Assembly: GCA_041559015.1 (NCBI GenBank)
Contig: JBFFED010000035.1
Coordinates: 1-21,008, forward strand
Length of the DNA: 21,008 bases
Origin: COMBO-56-21 sp041559015
GTDB taxonomy: Archaea > Thermoplasmatota > Thermoplasmata > UBA10834
Direction of reading: 5' to 3'
A model generated the notes under the pieces. The model saw only the letters and a program-made list of their open reading frames with translations. It had not been told where the DNA came from and did not search any database. Positions 7,842-14,724 of the stretch are shown here, piece by piece. How positions within the stretch are numbered: the first letter of the stretch is position 1; every line of letters begins with the position of its first letter. The translations under genes and the position numbers were made by a program.

Positions 7842-8708
7842 ATGACGAGGCGGCTTGCGTTCCAGAAATACCACGGCTGCGGGAACGACTTCATAATCGT
7901 GGATGAGACGCACGGCAGAAAGACCCCTGACGGTGAGCGCAGCAGGCTCGCGCAGCGGCTCACCGACCGGCATTTCGGCATCGGCGCTGACGGGATCATA
8001 TTCATAGAGCGAGCGCCCGGCGCTGACGGCTCCATGCGCCTGTTCGAACCCGCTGGCAACGAGGCAGACATGTGTGGGAACGGTATTCGCTGTGTTGGGG
8101 CCTACCTCATGGACAAGCTGGAACGGAACTTCGTCGATGTCCTCTCAAAGGACGGCGTAAAGAGAGTCACCAGAGCCGGCCGGGACTACTCCGTTGAGAT
8201 GGGAGTGGTCCGGACGACAGGACTTCACTTGAGGGATTACTACACAGGTGTGAAGCGCGACTCCGACTCGATGATGCGCTTGCGCATCCAAGCGGGCAGC
8301 AAGTCCCTCACAGGGGCCCTGGTGAACTCAGGGGAGCCACACTTCATTACCAGGACTATGGCTCTTGACGCCCTCAAAGTGCCGGAGATGGGTGACACCA
8401 TCAACGAAGACAGACGCCGTTTCCCCAAAGGGGTGAACCTGAACTTCGTGGAAGTGACTTCCCCACATGCGATAAGGATACGCACATACGAGAGGGGCGT
8501 GTACGACGAGACCCTCTCATGCGGCACGGGCGCCACGGCGAGCGCCGCTGTCTCAGTCATGCTCGCATGGGTACGCCCGGGAACAGTGACCGTCGCCACC
8601 AGGGGCGGTAGGCTGCGGATAGCCTTCAGAGAGGGTGGCCAGTCAGTGATGTCAGGTCCTGCGAGCCTCGTTTTCGATGGTGTCCTCGAAAGCGTACGCA
8701 GGGCGTAG
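7842..8708 (+). CDS. dapF: Diaminopimelate epimerase family protein (dapF-like)
   Basis: A 288-residue cofactor-independent two-cysteine racemase/epimerase. Both catalytic cysteines are present: C78 in EADMCGNGIRC and C227 in ETLSCGTGATA. N15 (YHGCGNDF), N199 (VNLNF) and E217/R218 (YERG), which contact substrate in DapF, are also kept. Two further substrate-contact asparagines of DapF appear changed: the FNADGSE segment reads FEPAGNE (E69) and the GNPH segment reads GEPH (E165). It may be the lysine-pathway LL/meso-DAP epimerase or an epimerase with another substrate; no other lysine-biosynthesis gene is nearby, whereas a D-aminoacylase is divergent from it. The start at 7842 fits the usual MxFxKYHGxGNDF opening and the TATA box spacing; the in-frame ATG at 7719 would add a non-homologous 41-residue leader. 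Confidence 0.87.
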   Translation: MTRRLAFQKYHGCGNDFIIVDETHGRKTPDGERSRLAQRLTDRHFGIGADGIIFIERAPGADGSMRLFEPAGNEADMCGNGIRCVGAYLMDKLERNFVDVLSKDGVKRVTRAGRDYSVEMGVVRTTGLHLRDYYTGVKRDSDSMMRLRIQAGSKSLTGALVNSGEPHFITRTMALDALKVPEMGDTINEDRRRFPKGVNLNFVEVTSPHAIRIRTYERGVYDETLSCGTGATASAAVSVMLAWVRPGTVTVATRGGRLRIAFREGGQSVMSGPASLVFDGVLESVRRA

Positions 8709-8714
8709 GGCGGC

Positions 8715-10064
8715 TCAGCTGCCCATGGATTTCAGCACTTCCTCCGCGCTCTTCAGCGTCTTGTCGACGTCATCATCGTTGTGCTCGGTGCATGTGTAGA
8801 GTGGCTTGTCCGGGTGGTAGTATATCCCGCGGGCGAGCATGCCGAAGTCGAAGGCCTCGCGCTTCTTGGTGTCGCAACGTAGGGCGTCCCTGTAATCGCA
8901 TATCTTCTCTCTCCCGAAGACGATGTTGAAGGTCGACCCTGGGCCGACCGCCTGCGCGTCCACCCCGAGTCTCTCGAAGAGGTCGTTGAGGCCGTTCTGC
9001 AGCTTCGAGGTTATGCGATTGAGATATGGATAGGTCTCCGGCTCCTCGAGAACGTCCATCGTGGCCATGCCAGCGGCGAGGACGGTCGGATGGCCGTTGA
9101 ACGTGCCTCCGTGGAAGACCCTCTGGTCCTTCGCGCGCGTGGCTGGGTTCACCAGGTCCATTATATCCTTCCTGCCGAGGAACGCGCCGCAAGGGAACCC
9201 CCCGCCCATGACCTTGCCCAGGCACATCATGTCAGGCGTGACACCTAGCATAGTCTGTGCCCCACCGAGCCTGTCCATCCTGAAGCCGGACATGACCTCG
9301 TCGAAGATCAGTATGATGTCCAGGTCGTCAGTCACCTCCCGGATCGCCTTGAGGAACTCCGGGTCTGCGGCCACGAACCCTCTCTGGACAGGCTCCATTA
9401 TGAGCGCGGCCAGGTCGTTCTTGTGCGCCTTCAGGAGCCTGACCGAGCTCTCGATGTCGTTGAACGGCAACACCTGTGTGCTCAGAAGAGTGTAATCCGA
9501 TGTGCCGAGGGAACATGAGACAGACTGCGGGGCCACCTCGGGGCCCGCGACCTCCTCGGACGGCGTGAGGCTCACCAACGCCTCGTCGTAGCAGCCGTGA
9601 TAGTGTCCCTCGAACTTCGCGATTCTGTTCTTCCGCTTGTAGCCCCTCGCTACCCTGAGAGAATGCATGGTCGCCTCAAGCCCTGAGTTGGTGAACCTGG
9701 TCCTCTCCGCGCACGGGAAAATCCTGTTCAGGCGTTCGGCCATCTTCGCCTCCATCTCGTGAGGGGGGCCGAATATGGTCGTCCCGTCCTTCTCAAGCTG
9801 GTCGTGGATCGCCTTGACCACTCTCGGGTGACCGTGCCCGAGTATCAACGGCCCGAAGCAGAGCATGTAGTCGATGTACTCGTTGCCGTCCAGGTCCCAA
9901 AGACGGGACCCCTTCGCCCTGGAGGCGTATATGGGGTACGGCTTGTGGAACTTCACGTTGCCCGTGACCCCTCCAGGCAGATGGTCGCCCGCCTCGTGGA
10001 ACCACTGGCGGCTCTTCTTGGTCTTCGCCTCATACTCGGCGATCGGGTTGAATCCGGCGCACAT
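8715..10064 (-). CDS. Class III aminotransferase, glutamate-1-semialdehyde-aminomutase-like
   Basis: A 449-residue pyridoxal-phosphate fold-type I enzyme. Seen: the opening LPGGVTGNVKF, the RLWDLDGNEYIDY segment, FTNSGLEATMHSLRVAR (phosphate binding), KFEGHYHGCYD, D255 in IFDEVMSGFR, and the Schiff-base lysine K284 in CLGKVMGGGFPCGAFLG. It resembles glutamate-1-semialdehyde 2,1-aminomutase, but that branch also holds true transaminases, including beta-phenylalanine aminotransferases that act on beta-amino acids. It is the last gene of an operon with CoA-transferase and thiolase genes, which argues for a degradative transaminase rather than heme synthesis; this is inference. A GGGGTGAG site precedes the ATG at 10064. 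Its 3' end lies only 6 bases from the end of the convergent dapF-like gene. Confidence 0.87.
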   Translation of the reverse strand: MCAGFNPIAEYEAKTKKSRQWFHEAGDHLPGGVTGNVKFHKPYPIYASRAKGSRLWDLDGNEYIDYMLCFGPLILGHGHPRVVKAIHDQLEKDGTTIFGPPHEMEAKMAERLNRIFPCAERTRFTNSGLEATMHSLRVARGYKRKNRIAKFEGHYHGCYDEALVSLTPSEEVAGPEVAPQSVSCSLGTSDYTLLSTQVLPFNDIESSVRLLKAHKNDLAALIMEPVQRGFVAADPEFLKAIREVTDDLDIILIFDEVMSGFRMDRLGGAQTMLGVTPDMMCLGKVMGGGFPCGAFLGRKDIMDLVNPATRAKDQRVFHGGTFNGHPTVLAAGMATMDVLEEPETYPYLNRITSKLQNGLNDLFERLGVDAQAVGPGSTFNIVFGREKICDYRDALRCDTKKREAFDFGMLARGIYYHPDKPLYTCTEHNDDDVDKTLKSAEEVLKSMGS

Positions 10065-10071
10065 GTGTCAC

Positions 10072-10833
10072 TCACCCCAGGTATATCCGCTCAGGGTCCA
10101 GGGCGCGGAGCGCTGTGACCTCCTTCTCGGTCGGCTCGGGGGTCTGCTCCAGCTTGTCCGCGACCCTGAGCTTCCACGGGGTGTTCTCCTGGACCTTCTC
10201 CACGGTCACGCCTGGGTGCAGGGACACAAGGGTCATCTCGCCCGTGGCTTCGTCGAACTTGAGCGTGCCCAAGTTGGTTATGACCGCATACGGTCCCCCG
10301 CCCTGGAGTTTGAGCTGCCGCCACCTCTCCTTGCCGTCTACGAAGCCGGGGCTGGTGAGGAAATCAACCTTCTCGACGAACCGCCGCTTCTCGTGGGGAG
10401 TTATCACTATGATCTTCTTCACATTTGACGCGATATCGCACGCCCCGCCGCTGCCAGGCAGCCTCACCTTCGGTGCCTTGTAGCTGCCTATCACGGTCGA
10501 GTTGATGTTGCCGTACTTGTCTATCTGCGCCCCTCCCAGGAACCCGACGTCTATCCTCCCTCCCTGGAGGTAGTACGCGAACTGCTCGTACATCGAGCAG
10601 ATGCTCTTCGCACCTGTCACGAGACACGGGTCCCCGATGGACAGCGGCATCCGGGTCGGGTTCGACCCCACCGCTCCTGACTCGTATACCATGTTCAGAT
10701 GTGGCGCCTGGAGCTTCTTCGCCAGGTTGGCTGCCAGGTTGGGGATCCCGACCCCGACCAGGACAGACTCGTGGTCCTTGAGCTCCCGTGCCGCGACCGC
10801 AACCATCAGCTCGCTAGGTGAGTAATCGACCAT
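10072..10833 (-). CDS. Class I CoA-transferase, subunit B (glutaconate CoA-transferase type)
   Basis: The beta subunit of a two-subunit family I CoA-transferase, which moves CoA between carboxylic acids through a glutamyl-CoA intermediate. The presumed catalytic Glu is in NMVYESGAVG, at a position matching GctB. Other landmarks are VGVGIPNLAANLA, IDVGFLGGAQIDKYGNINST and LPGSGGACDIAS. The catalytic Glu separates it from the related IpdAB-type hydrolases, in which that residue is lost. Two ATGs are possible, at 10839 and 10833; the AGGAGG site at 10842-10847 is 2 bases from the first and 8 from the second, so I chose 10833 (about 253 aa). It follows subunit A after a short gap and precedes the aminotransferase by 7 bases. 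The true acid substrate is unknown. Confidence 0.88.
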   Translation of the reverse strand: MVDYSPSELMVAVAARELKDHESVLVGVGIPNLAANLAKKLQAPHLNMVYESGAVGSNPTRMPLSIGDPCLVTGAKSICSMYEQFAYYLQGGRIDVGFLGGAQIDKYGNINSTVIGSYKAPKVRLPGSGGACDIASNVKKIIVITPHEKRRFVEKVDFLTSPGFVDGKERWRQLKLQGGGPYAVITNLGTLKFDEATGEMTLVSLHPGVTVEKVQENTPWKLRVADKLEQTPEPTEKEVTALRALDPERIYLG

Positions 10834-10841
10834 CTTCATCT

Positions 10842-10847
10842 CCTCCT
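10842..10847 (-). promoter_or_regulatory. Shine-Dalgarno site deciding the start of CoA-transferase subunit B
   Basis: AGGAGG on the minus strand overlaps the end of the subunit A gene. Its 8-base spacing favours the ATG at 10833 over the ATG at 10839. Confidence 0.55.
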
Positions 10848-11779
10848 CAGACGCTCCCGTAGCTCACAGGCGCACTGTACGCCGCCTTGGGCAGGAGCTT
10901 CAACACCTTCTCCGTGGAGAGCTTCTTCATATACTGCTGCCTGTCCTCCACGCCGTATACCCACTCATCCATCCACTTCATGGTGGAGTCGTGGTCCTTG
11001 GTAATCTCATCCCACTGCATGTAGAAGTCGTTGTCCCTGTCATAGTATCCCTGGACGTACGACGGATGACACGCCCACGGCTCGTGGACCACCGCGTGGA
11101 CCACGAAGTCCGGGATCAGCGTCCTGTTCGGGTCAGACCTGATGAGAGACTCATCGACGATCTCCTCAGCGCTGATTATCACCTTCTTGGACGCGAACGC
11201 CGCGTCCTTCTGCTCGCCTATGATTCCCCAGACATGCGAGTTGCCGTTGACGTCACACCTCTGCACGTGAACGACCGCCACATCCGGCTTCAGAGGGGGC
11301 ACCACTGATATCTCGTCTCCCGTGTAGGGGTCCTTGACTGTCCGTATGCTCGGGTTCTGGGGGGGTAGGTCGGAGCCCAGATTGGTCCTCATCGGCAGGA
11401 ACGGCATGTTCGTCGCCCCCGCGAAGAGCCTTCCCGAGAGCCCGAAGTGCGAGTATTCCTCAATTTCTATCTTGACCGGCTGGCCCTTCTCGAAGGCCCG
11501 CCTGAAGCATCTCAGAGAGCCCACACCAGGGTTGCCCGCGTAGCTGAACACGAGCTTCTTGCCGCACCCCGCAGCGACCATCTGGTCGTATATGATGTCC
11601 GGGGTTGCCCTGCAGAGCGTGAGGTCCCTCTTCTTCTGCCTGATTATCTCATGTCCAGCCGCGAACGGAATCATGTGCGTGAACCCCGCGAGGTACACGG
11701 AATCCCCGTCCTTCACGAACCTGGACACGGCCTCCTTCATCGTCGTCAACTTGCCTGCTTCCATCTTCTCATCCACCAC
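10847..11779 (-). CDS. Class I CoA-transferase, subunit A (glutaconate CoA-transferase type)
   Basis: The alpha subunit partner, about 310 residues, near the GctA length. Seen: MKEAVSRFVKDGDSVYLAGFTHMIPFAAGHEIIRQ (read as several adjoining family segments), SYAGNPGVGSLRCFRRA, IEIEEYSHFGLSGRLFAGATNMPFLPMR and PDVAVVHVQRCDVNGNSHVWG, all in the order expected of glutaconate CoA-transferase subunit A. Subunit A does not carry the catalytic Glu, which is on B. The longest frame starts at a GTG (11779), 2 bases after the DUF35 stop; an ATG four codons later (11767) is an alternative, and neither has a strong ribosome-binding site. Tight spacing with the neighbouring genes suggests translational coupling. 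Probably cytoplasmic; the substrate could be a beta-keto or dicarboxylic acid. Confidence 0.88.
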   Translation of the reverse strand: MVDEKMEAGKLTTMKEAVSRFVKDGDSVYLAGFTHMIPFAAGHEIIRQKKRDLTLCRATPDIIYDQMVAAGCGKKLVFSYAGNPGVGSLRCFRRAFEKGQPVKIEIEEYSHFGLSGRLFAGATNMPFLPMRTNLGSDLPPQNPSIRTVKDPYTGDEISVVPPLKPDVAVVHVQRCDVNGNSHVWGIIGEQKDAAFASKKVIISAEEIVDESLIRSDPNRTLIPDFVVHAVVHEPWACHPSYVQGYYDRDNDFYMQWDEITKDHDSTMKWMDEWVYGVEDRQQYMKKLSTEKVLKLLPKAAYSAPVSYGSV

Positions 11780-11781
11780 AT

Positions 11782-12195
11782 CTATGCTGGAACGAACTTG
11801 AACCCGTACCTGATGACGTCTTCCTCAGTGTATATCTTCCTGAGTTCCGTCGTGACAGGCATGCCTATCTTAACCTGCTTCAGGTCGACATCCGCTATCT
11901 GGCCTATCACCTTCGGGCCTTCCTCGAGCTCCACTACGGCCACAGGGTACTGTCCCCCTGCCTTCTCCTGCTCGGCGAACTCAGGAGGCGCCCCGCCCGC
12001 GCTTATGAGCACGAAGGTGTGCACCTTGCCCCTCCCGCTGAGCTGCGTCTCCTCGAACTCAGAGGATGCTTGGCAGTACTTGCATACTCCCTTCGGGGGG
12101 AAGTTCACAGCCCCGCATTTCTTGCACTTGAAGCCAATCATCTTGTACCGCTGCGGTATCGTCCGCCAGTACATCGGAACCGAAACATGTGCCAT
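11782..12195 (-). CDS. DUF35 Zn-ribbon / OB-fold protein (thiolase partner)
   Basis: A 137-residue acyl-CoA-associated protein with an N-terminal rubredoxin-like zinc ribbon (C24, C27, C38, C41 in CKKCGAVNFPPKGVCKYC) followed by the DUF35 OB-fold, with GRGKVHTFVLI and YPVAVVELEEGPKVIGQI. In methanogens a DUF35 protein bridges thiolase and HMG-CoA synthase into one complex that shares a CoA site; other DUF35 proteins partner thiolase-like retro-aldolases and ketothiolases. Its place directly after a thiolase gene and an HMG-CoA-synthase-like gene supports the same bridging role here. A GGTGAG site lies 6 bases before the ATG. All four cysteines are present, so zinc binding is expected. Confidence 0.9.
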   Translation of the reverse strand: MAHVSVPMYWRTIPQRYKMIGFKCKKCGAVNFPPKGVCKYCQASSEFEETQLSGRGKVHTFVLISAGGAPPEFAEQEKAGGQYPVAVVELEEGPKVIGQIADVDLKQVKIGMPVTTELRKIYTEEDVIRYGFKFVPA

Positions 12196-12206
12196 TCATT
12201 CTCACC

Positions 12207-13223
12207 TCACCGGATAGCTCCCTTCAGTTTGAGGTACTTGACGTAGTCAATGTACTCCTTCCTTTCGATCTCTGCCTGCACCTTGATCTCGGGCTTCTTG
12301 TCGCTGACGACCTTGAAGCTGAGTGCGTCGCTGCCAGCCCCCGAGCCGTACGAGATGACCATGATCCTGTCACCCACCTTGGCCGCGTCCAGGGCCGAGG
12401 CGAGCGCCACCGGGACTGAGGCGGCTCCCAAATCTCCAAGATATGCCGCCACCAGGCCGGAGGCGAGCTGTGCATCAGTGAACTGGAGTCTCCTGGCAAT
12501 CGTGCCGGGTACCCTCGCGTCAGGCTGCTGTATGACCACGTGCTGGTACTCCTCCGGCTTCGCGCCGAGCTTCTTGAGGAGCGCAGAGCCCGCCTTGGTC
12601 GTGTTGGAGACCACGGAGCCCTCAGCGAACTTCTTCACGTTGAGGTCGTGGACCATCGGGTCGTCCTTCGGCTTGAACCTCTCGCCAAAGTGCTCGCTGG
12701 CACAAGATACGTGCCCCTCTAGCTCGGCGACCAAGTCCTCCGAGGTTAACACGAACGCCGCTGCACCGGCCCCGAACGCGTGCTCCACAGAGTCCCACAT
12801 GCTCGCTTTCGGGGAATCGGCTGTCGCGACCACAGCCTTTCCCGTTGGATTGGCCAAGACGTGCTCGAAAGCCGCCAGCATGGCCTCCGTGCCAGCCCTC
12901 GAAGAAGTCGTGTGATCTGATGTGAAGACCATGCCTGGCATGCCCACGCTGACCAGTACGGTCCCGGACAGCATCTTCTCCAAGTATGGGGCGGAAGTGG
13001 ACGCGAGGGCGAACCTCGTCACCTTGTCGGCGGGGATCGGCACAGATTCGAGCGCCCGCCTCGTAACCTTCGCGGCCGCTGTCAGCGCGTCCTCGTCGAA
13101 GCCCAGCACCGCCTTCTCGGAAACCCCCGCCGCCGCGAACGACCCCCAGGCCTTCGCGTACTCCTCACGCTTTATCCTGAGCCTAGGTATGTAGACGCCG
13201 TATCCTGAGATACCCACTGTCAT
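12207..13223 (-). CDS. HMG-CoA-synthase-like protein lacking the usual catalytic residues
   Basis: A 338-residue thiolase-superfamily protein of the archaeal HMG-CoA synthase group: VGISGYGVYIPRLRI at the start and DRIMVISYGSGAGSDALSF near the end are typical. By my ungapped comparison with remembered archaeal synthases, all three catalytic residues are changed: the Glu of the SESHPY segment is T76 (STSAPY), the nucleophilic Cys of the CKAGT segment is S108 (TTSSRAGT), and the His of FHQP is Q232 (VIQQP). The asparagine of the GNTYSGAS segment is also Asp. It should therefore not make HMG-CoA by the known mechanism. The reading frame is intact, with a good GAGGAGGTGAG site overlapping the thiolase 3' end, so this is not a decaying gene. 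A scaffold role or a different reaction with thiolase and DUF35 is likely. Confidence 0.85.
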   Translation of the reverse strand: MTVGISGYGVYIPRLRIKREEYAKAWGSFAAAGVSEKAVLGFDEDALTAAAKVTRRALESVPIPADKVTRFALASTSAPYLEKMLSGTVLVSVGMPGMVFTSDHTTSSRAGTEAMLAAFEHVLANPTGKAVVATADSPKASMWDSVEHAFGAGAAAFVLTSEDLVAELEGHVSCASEHFGERFKPKDDPMVHDLNVKKFAEGSVVSNTTKAGSALLKKLGAKPEEYQHVVIQQPDARVPGTIARRLQFTDAQLASGLVAAYLGDLGAASVPVALASALDAAKVGDRIMVISYGSGAGSDALSFKVVSDKKPEIKVQAEIERKEYIDYVKYLKLKGAIR

Positions 13224-13229
13224 CGCATC

Positions 13230-14396
13230 TCACCTCCTCAAGATCGAGACCGCGACGGTCCCGCCAGACCCGCCGACATTGTGTATCAGGCCTATCTCGG
13301 CACCCTTGACCTGCCTGGCAGGCTTCTGGACTGTACCCCGTAGCTGGTTGAACATCTCGTAGGCCTGCCCCGTGCCCGTCGAACCGATAGGATGACCCTT
13401 TGACTTGAGCCCACCGCTGGCGTTGACCGGCTTGTCGCCGGTGAGCTGAGTATGCCCCTCCTCGATGAACTGTCCCGCCTTGCCCTTCTCGCAGAACCCT
13501 AGGTCCTCGCAGGCAAGGAGCTCGGCGATCATGAAACAGTCATGGACCTCCGCGAGTTGTATGTCCTTGGAGGTGAGGCCTGCCATCTTGTAGGCGGTCG
13601 CGGACGCCCTCTTCGTGCCTTCCAGCGTGACCGTGCGGACCCTGTCATGAATGGCGAGATAATCACTTGAGCTCCCGAAGCCCGCGATGTAGACTGGCGT
13701 GTCAGTGTACTGCTTCGCAATCTCCGCGTCGCAGACGAGCACCGCGGAGGCGCCATCGGTGGTAGAGCAGCAATCGAACAGGTTCAGGGGGTTCGCCACG
13801 ATCGGGCCCTTCATCGCTTGCTCCATAGTGATCTCTCGCTGGAACTGCGCCTTCGGGTTCTGGGCACCGTTCTTGTGGTTCTTGACCGCGACCATCGAGA
13901 GATGCTCTCTCTTCGTGCCGAACTCATGCATGTGCCTCTGAGCTATGAGCGCGTAGAGCCCCGCGAACGTAGTCCCCGCGAGCCTCTCGTACTCCGTGTC
14001 ACCGGAGACCCCGAGCCAGTACTTCTGCTTCATGCCGGAGACATCGGTCATCTTCTCGACGCCTCCCGCTAGCACGACCTTATGAGCACCGGACAACACG
14101 TCCATCGCGGCGGCTATGAGCGCGTAACCTCCAGAAGCGCATGCGTTCTCGATTCTCATCGTGTTCAGGTACGAGAGCCCGCAGTACTCCGTGACGAGGG
14201 CGGACATGTTCCCCAGCTGGAACCCTCCCGAGCCGAGGTTGCCGATGTACGCTGACTCTATCGCCTTCGGGTCGAATCCGCTGTCGACGCTCGCAGCCAT
14301 GTCCTTGTAGGCCTCAAAGAAGAGTTCCTTGATACCCTTGTCGGGGAAATCCCCATACTTGCTCTGCCCTGCACCTACAATCGCGACTTTCTTCAT
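13230..14396 (-). CDS. Thiolase (acetyl-CoA C-acetyltransferase / SCP2-type, archaeal)
   Basis: A 388-residue thiolase, first gene of the operon. The nucleophile C86 lies in RIENACASGGYAL, followed by LAGGVEKM, the VHDCF motif (H285), the catalytic histidine H335 in NASGGLKSKGHPIGSTG, and the C-terminal LIHNVGGSGGTVAV (H372), where archaeal and SCP2-type thiolases carry HN rather than the CxG of bacterial enzymes. All expected residues for this subfamily are present, so it should catalyse thiolytic cleavage or Claisen condensation of acyl-CoAs. The GGGAGGT at 14404-14410 sits 7 bases before the ATG at 14396 and the protein starts as usual with MKKVAIVGAG; an in-frame upstream start at 14435 is rejected. 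It probably forms a complex with the next two gene products. Confidence 0.91.
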   Translation of the reverse strand: MKKVAIVGAGQSKYGDFPDKGIKELFFEAYKDMAASVDSGFDPKAIESAYIGNLGSGGFQLGNMSALVTEYCGLSYLNTMRIENACASGGYALIAAAMDVLSGAHKVVLAGGVEKMTDVSGMKQKYWLGVSGDTEYERLAGTTFAGLYALIAQRHMHEFGTKREHLSMVAVKNHKNGAQNPKAQFQREITMEQAMKGPIVANPLNLFDCCSTTDGASAVLVCDAEIAKQYTDTPVYIAGFGSSSDYLAIHDRVRTVTLEGTKRASATAYKMAGLTSKDIQLAEVHDCFMIAELLACEDLGFCEKGKAGQFIEEGHTQLTGDKPVNASGGLKSKGHPIGSTGTGQAYEMFNQLRGTVQKPARQVKGAEIGLIHNVGGSGGTVAVSILRR

Positions 14397-14403
14397 GTGA
14401 GAG

Positions 14404-14410
14404 ACCTCCC
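14404..14410 (-). promoter_or_regulatory. Shine-Dalgarno site deciding the thiolase start
   Basis: GGGAGGT on the minus strand lies 7 bases before the ATG at 14396 and rules against the longer frame from 14435. Confidence 0.6.
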
Positions 14411-14512
14411 GTCCGGCCCCATCCAAGGACGCCATGACCTAGACGCGCGTGAAGCGCTCCAGGCGATCGATTCCGGATGTCTGGAACAGCAGTTGCTCGA
14501 ATCAAGGTCAGG

Positions 14513-14520
14513 CTATATAA
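14513..14520 (-). promoter_or_regulatory. TATA-like box of the thiolase operon
   Basis: Minus-strand TTATATAG stands out in GC-rich DNA. Initiation about 26 bases on, near 14490, would leave a leader of roughly 90 bases before the thiolase ATG. The box is nearly symmetric, so plus-strand use is possible but would be far from the aminomutase start. Confidence 0.5.
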
Positions 14521-14663
14521 CCATTGGCGATTTACACGGACGAGCGGGCCTCTGCAAATAGACATGTGATTACGAAAGGGTGCGCGTGCCCACCTTGAGG
14601 CGGTTCACAAATCGTATCGGGCAATCGGACTTCGTAACGCCATCGCCCCAGGCCTGACAAGAT

Positions 14664-14672
14664 GCTAAATAC
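14664..14672 (+). promoter_or_regulatory. TATA-like box of the lysine 2,3-aminomutase gene
   Basis: GCTAAATAC lies about 55-60 bases before the ATG at 14725, which would put the transcription start near 14695 and leave a short leader containing the TGGAGG at 14711-14716. Confidence 0.4.
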
Positions 14673-14724
14673 GGAATCGCGTTAATGGTCATGACCAGCT
14701 AAGGACCGCCTGGAGGCATGCGCG

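Larger units (their letters stand above)
14397..14724. promoter_or_regulatory. Divergent intergenic region between the thiolase operon and lysine aminomutase
   Basis: About 330 bases without a gene, more AT-rich than the flanks. It holds a near-palindromic CTATATAA box at 14513-14520 and a second AT-rich box at 14664-14672, listed separately. I found no tRNA-like fold, strong hairpin or conserved small frame. It is the most likely place for regulation of both units. Confidence 0.5.

Noticed and set aside
12207..14396. Simple assignment of the thiolase/HMGCS-like/DUF35 trio to mevalonate synthesis
   Set aside because: The HMGCS-like protein appears to lack the catalytic Glu, Cys and His, and the operon continues into CoA-transferase and aminotransferase genes.
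14397..14724. Possible small RNA or riboswitch in the divergent region
   Set aside because: I could not find a convincing stem set or known aptamer core by eye; only promoter-like boxes are supported.
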